Positions 5,181-5,183 of a DNA stretch of 5,183 nt are shown one piece after another. The stretch spans positions 1 to 5,183 of the forward strand of contig CAZGQY010000248.1 of NCBI GenBank assembly GCA_964528035.1. The letters are read 5' to 3'. Position numbers and translations under genes: made by a program. The stretch's first letter is position 1; the number at the start of each line of letters is the position of its first letter. The notes below the pieces were generated by a model. It was not told the origin of the DNA. It saw nothing but the letters and a program-made list of their open reading frames with translations, and made no database searches. The DNA is from CAZGQY01 sp964528035 (GTDB lineage Bacteria > Pseudomonadota > Gammaproteobacteria > Methylococcales > UBA1147).

Positions 5181-5183
5181 GTT

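Overview
The window looks like chromosomal DNA of a gammaproteobacterium of moderate to low GC. The main evidence is the C-terminal half of peptide chain release factor RF3 (prfC) and a fructokinase that follows Escherichia coli Mak motif by motif. I cannot name the genus. There is no rRNA, tRNA, CRISPR array, transposase or phage gene, and the five protein genes all belong to recognisable families.

Layout. Bases 1-728 hold the 3' end of prfC on the + strand. A 147-bp convergent gap follows. Bases 2639 to 876 on the - strand encode a soluble GAF - histidine kinase - receiver hybrid sensor kinase with no partner regulator in view. An AT-rich gap of about 210 bp then holds a perfect TATAAT -10 box for the kinase and an intrinsic terminator (2801-2831) for the next gene. 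That gene (3281 to 2850, - strand) encodes a small exported monohaem c-type cytochrome with a good promoter and a leader of about 100 nt. The 294-bp divergent region separates it from a ROK-family fructokinase (mak, 3576-4484, +). A thioredoxin-fold (2Fe-2S) ferredoxin-like protein follows (4581-4955, +). The last 228 bp (4956-5183) are AT-rich and hold a striking near-perfect inverted repeat, plus a possible outward promoter at the right edge.

How the genes work together. They do not form an obvious pathway. RF3 acts in translation termination. The kinase senses an unknown cytoplasmic signal. The cytochrome carries electrons in the periplasm. Mak phosphorylates fructose in the cytoplasm. The ferredoxin-like protein is a cytoplasmic iron-sulfur protein of unassigned role. 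The alternating strands, and a terminator or sizeable gap between most genes, suggest mostly single-gene transcription units; mak and the ferredoxin gene may be co-transcribed.

Most unusual point. At 5010-5099 two copies of the same translation start (a GAGG Shine-Dalgarno core, an 8-9 nt spacer, then ATGAGAAC) face each other on opposite strands as arms of a 15-bp perfect inverted repeat around a 49-bp centre. I found no complete new system. This repeat, and a G8 tract inside the ferredoxin gene, are the two places most worth a second look.
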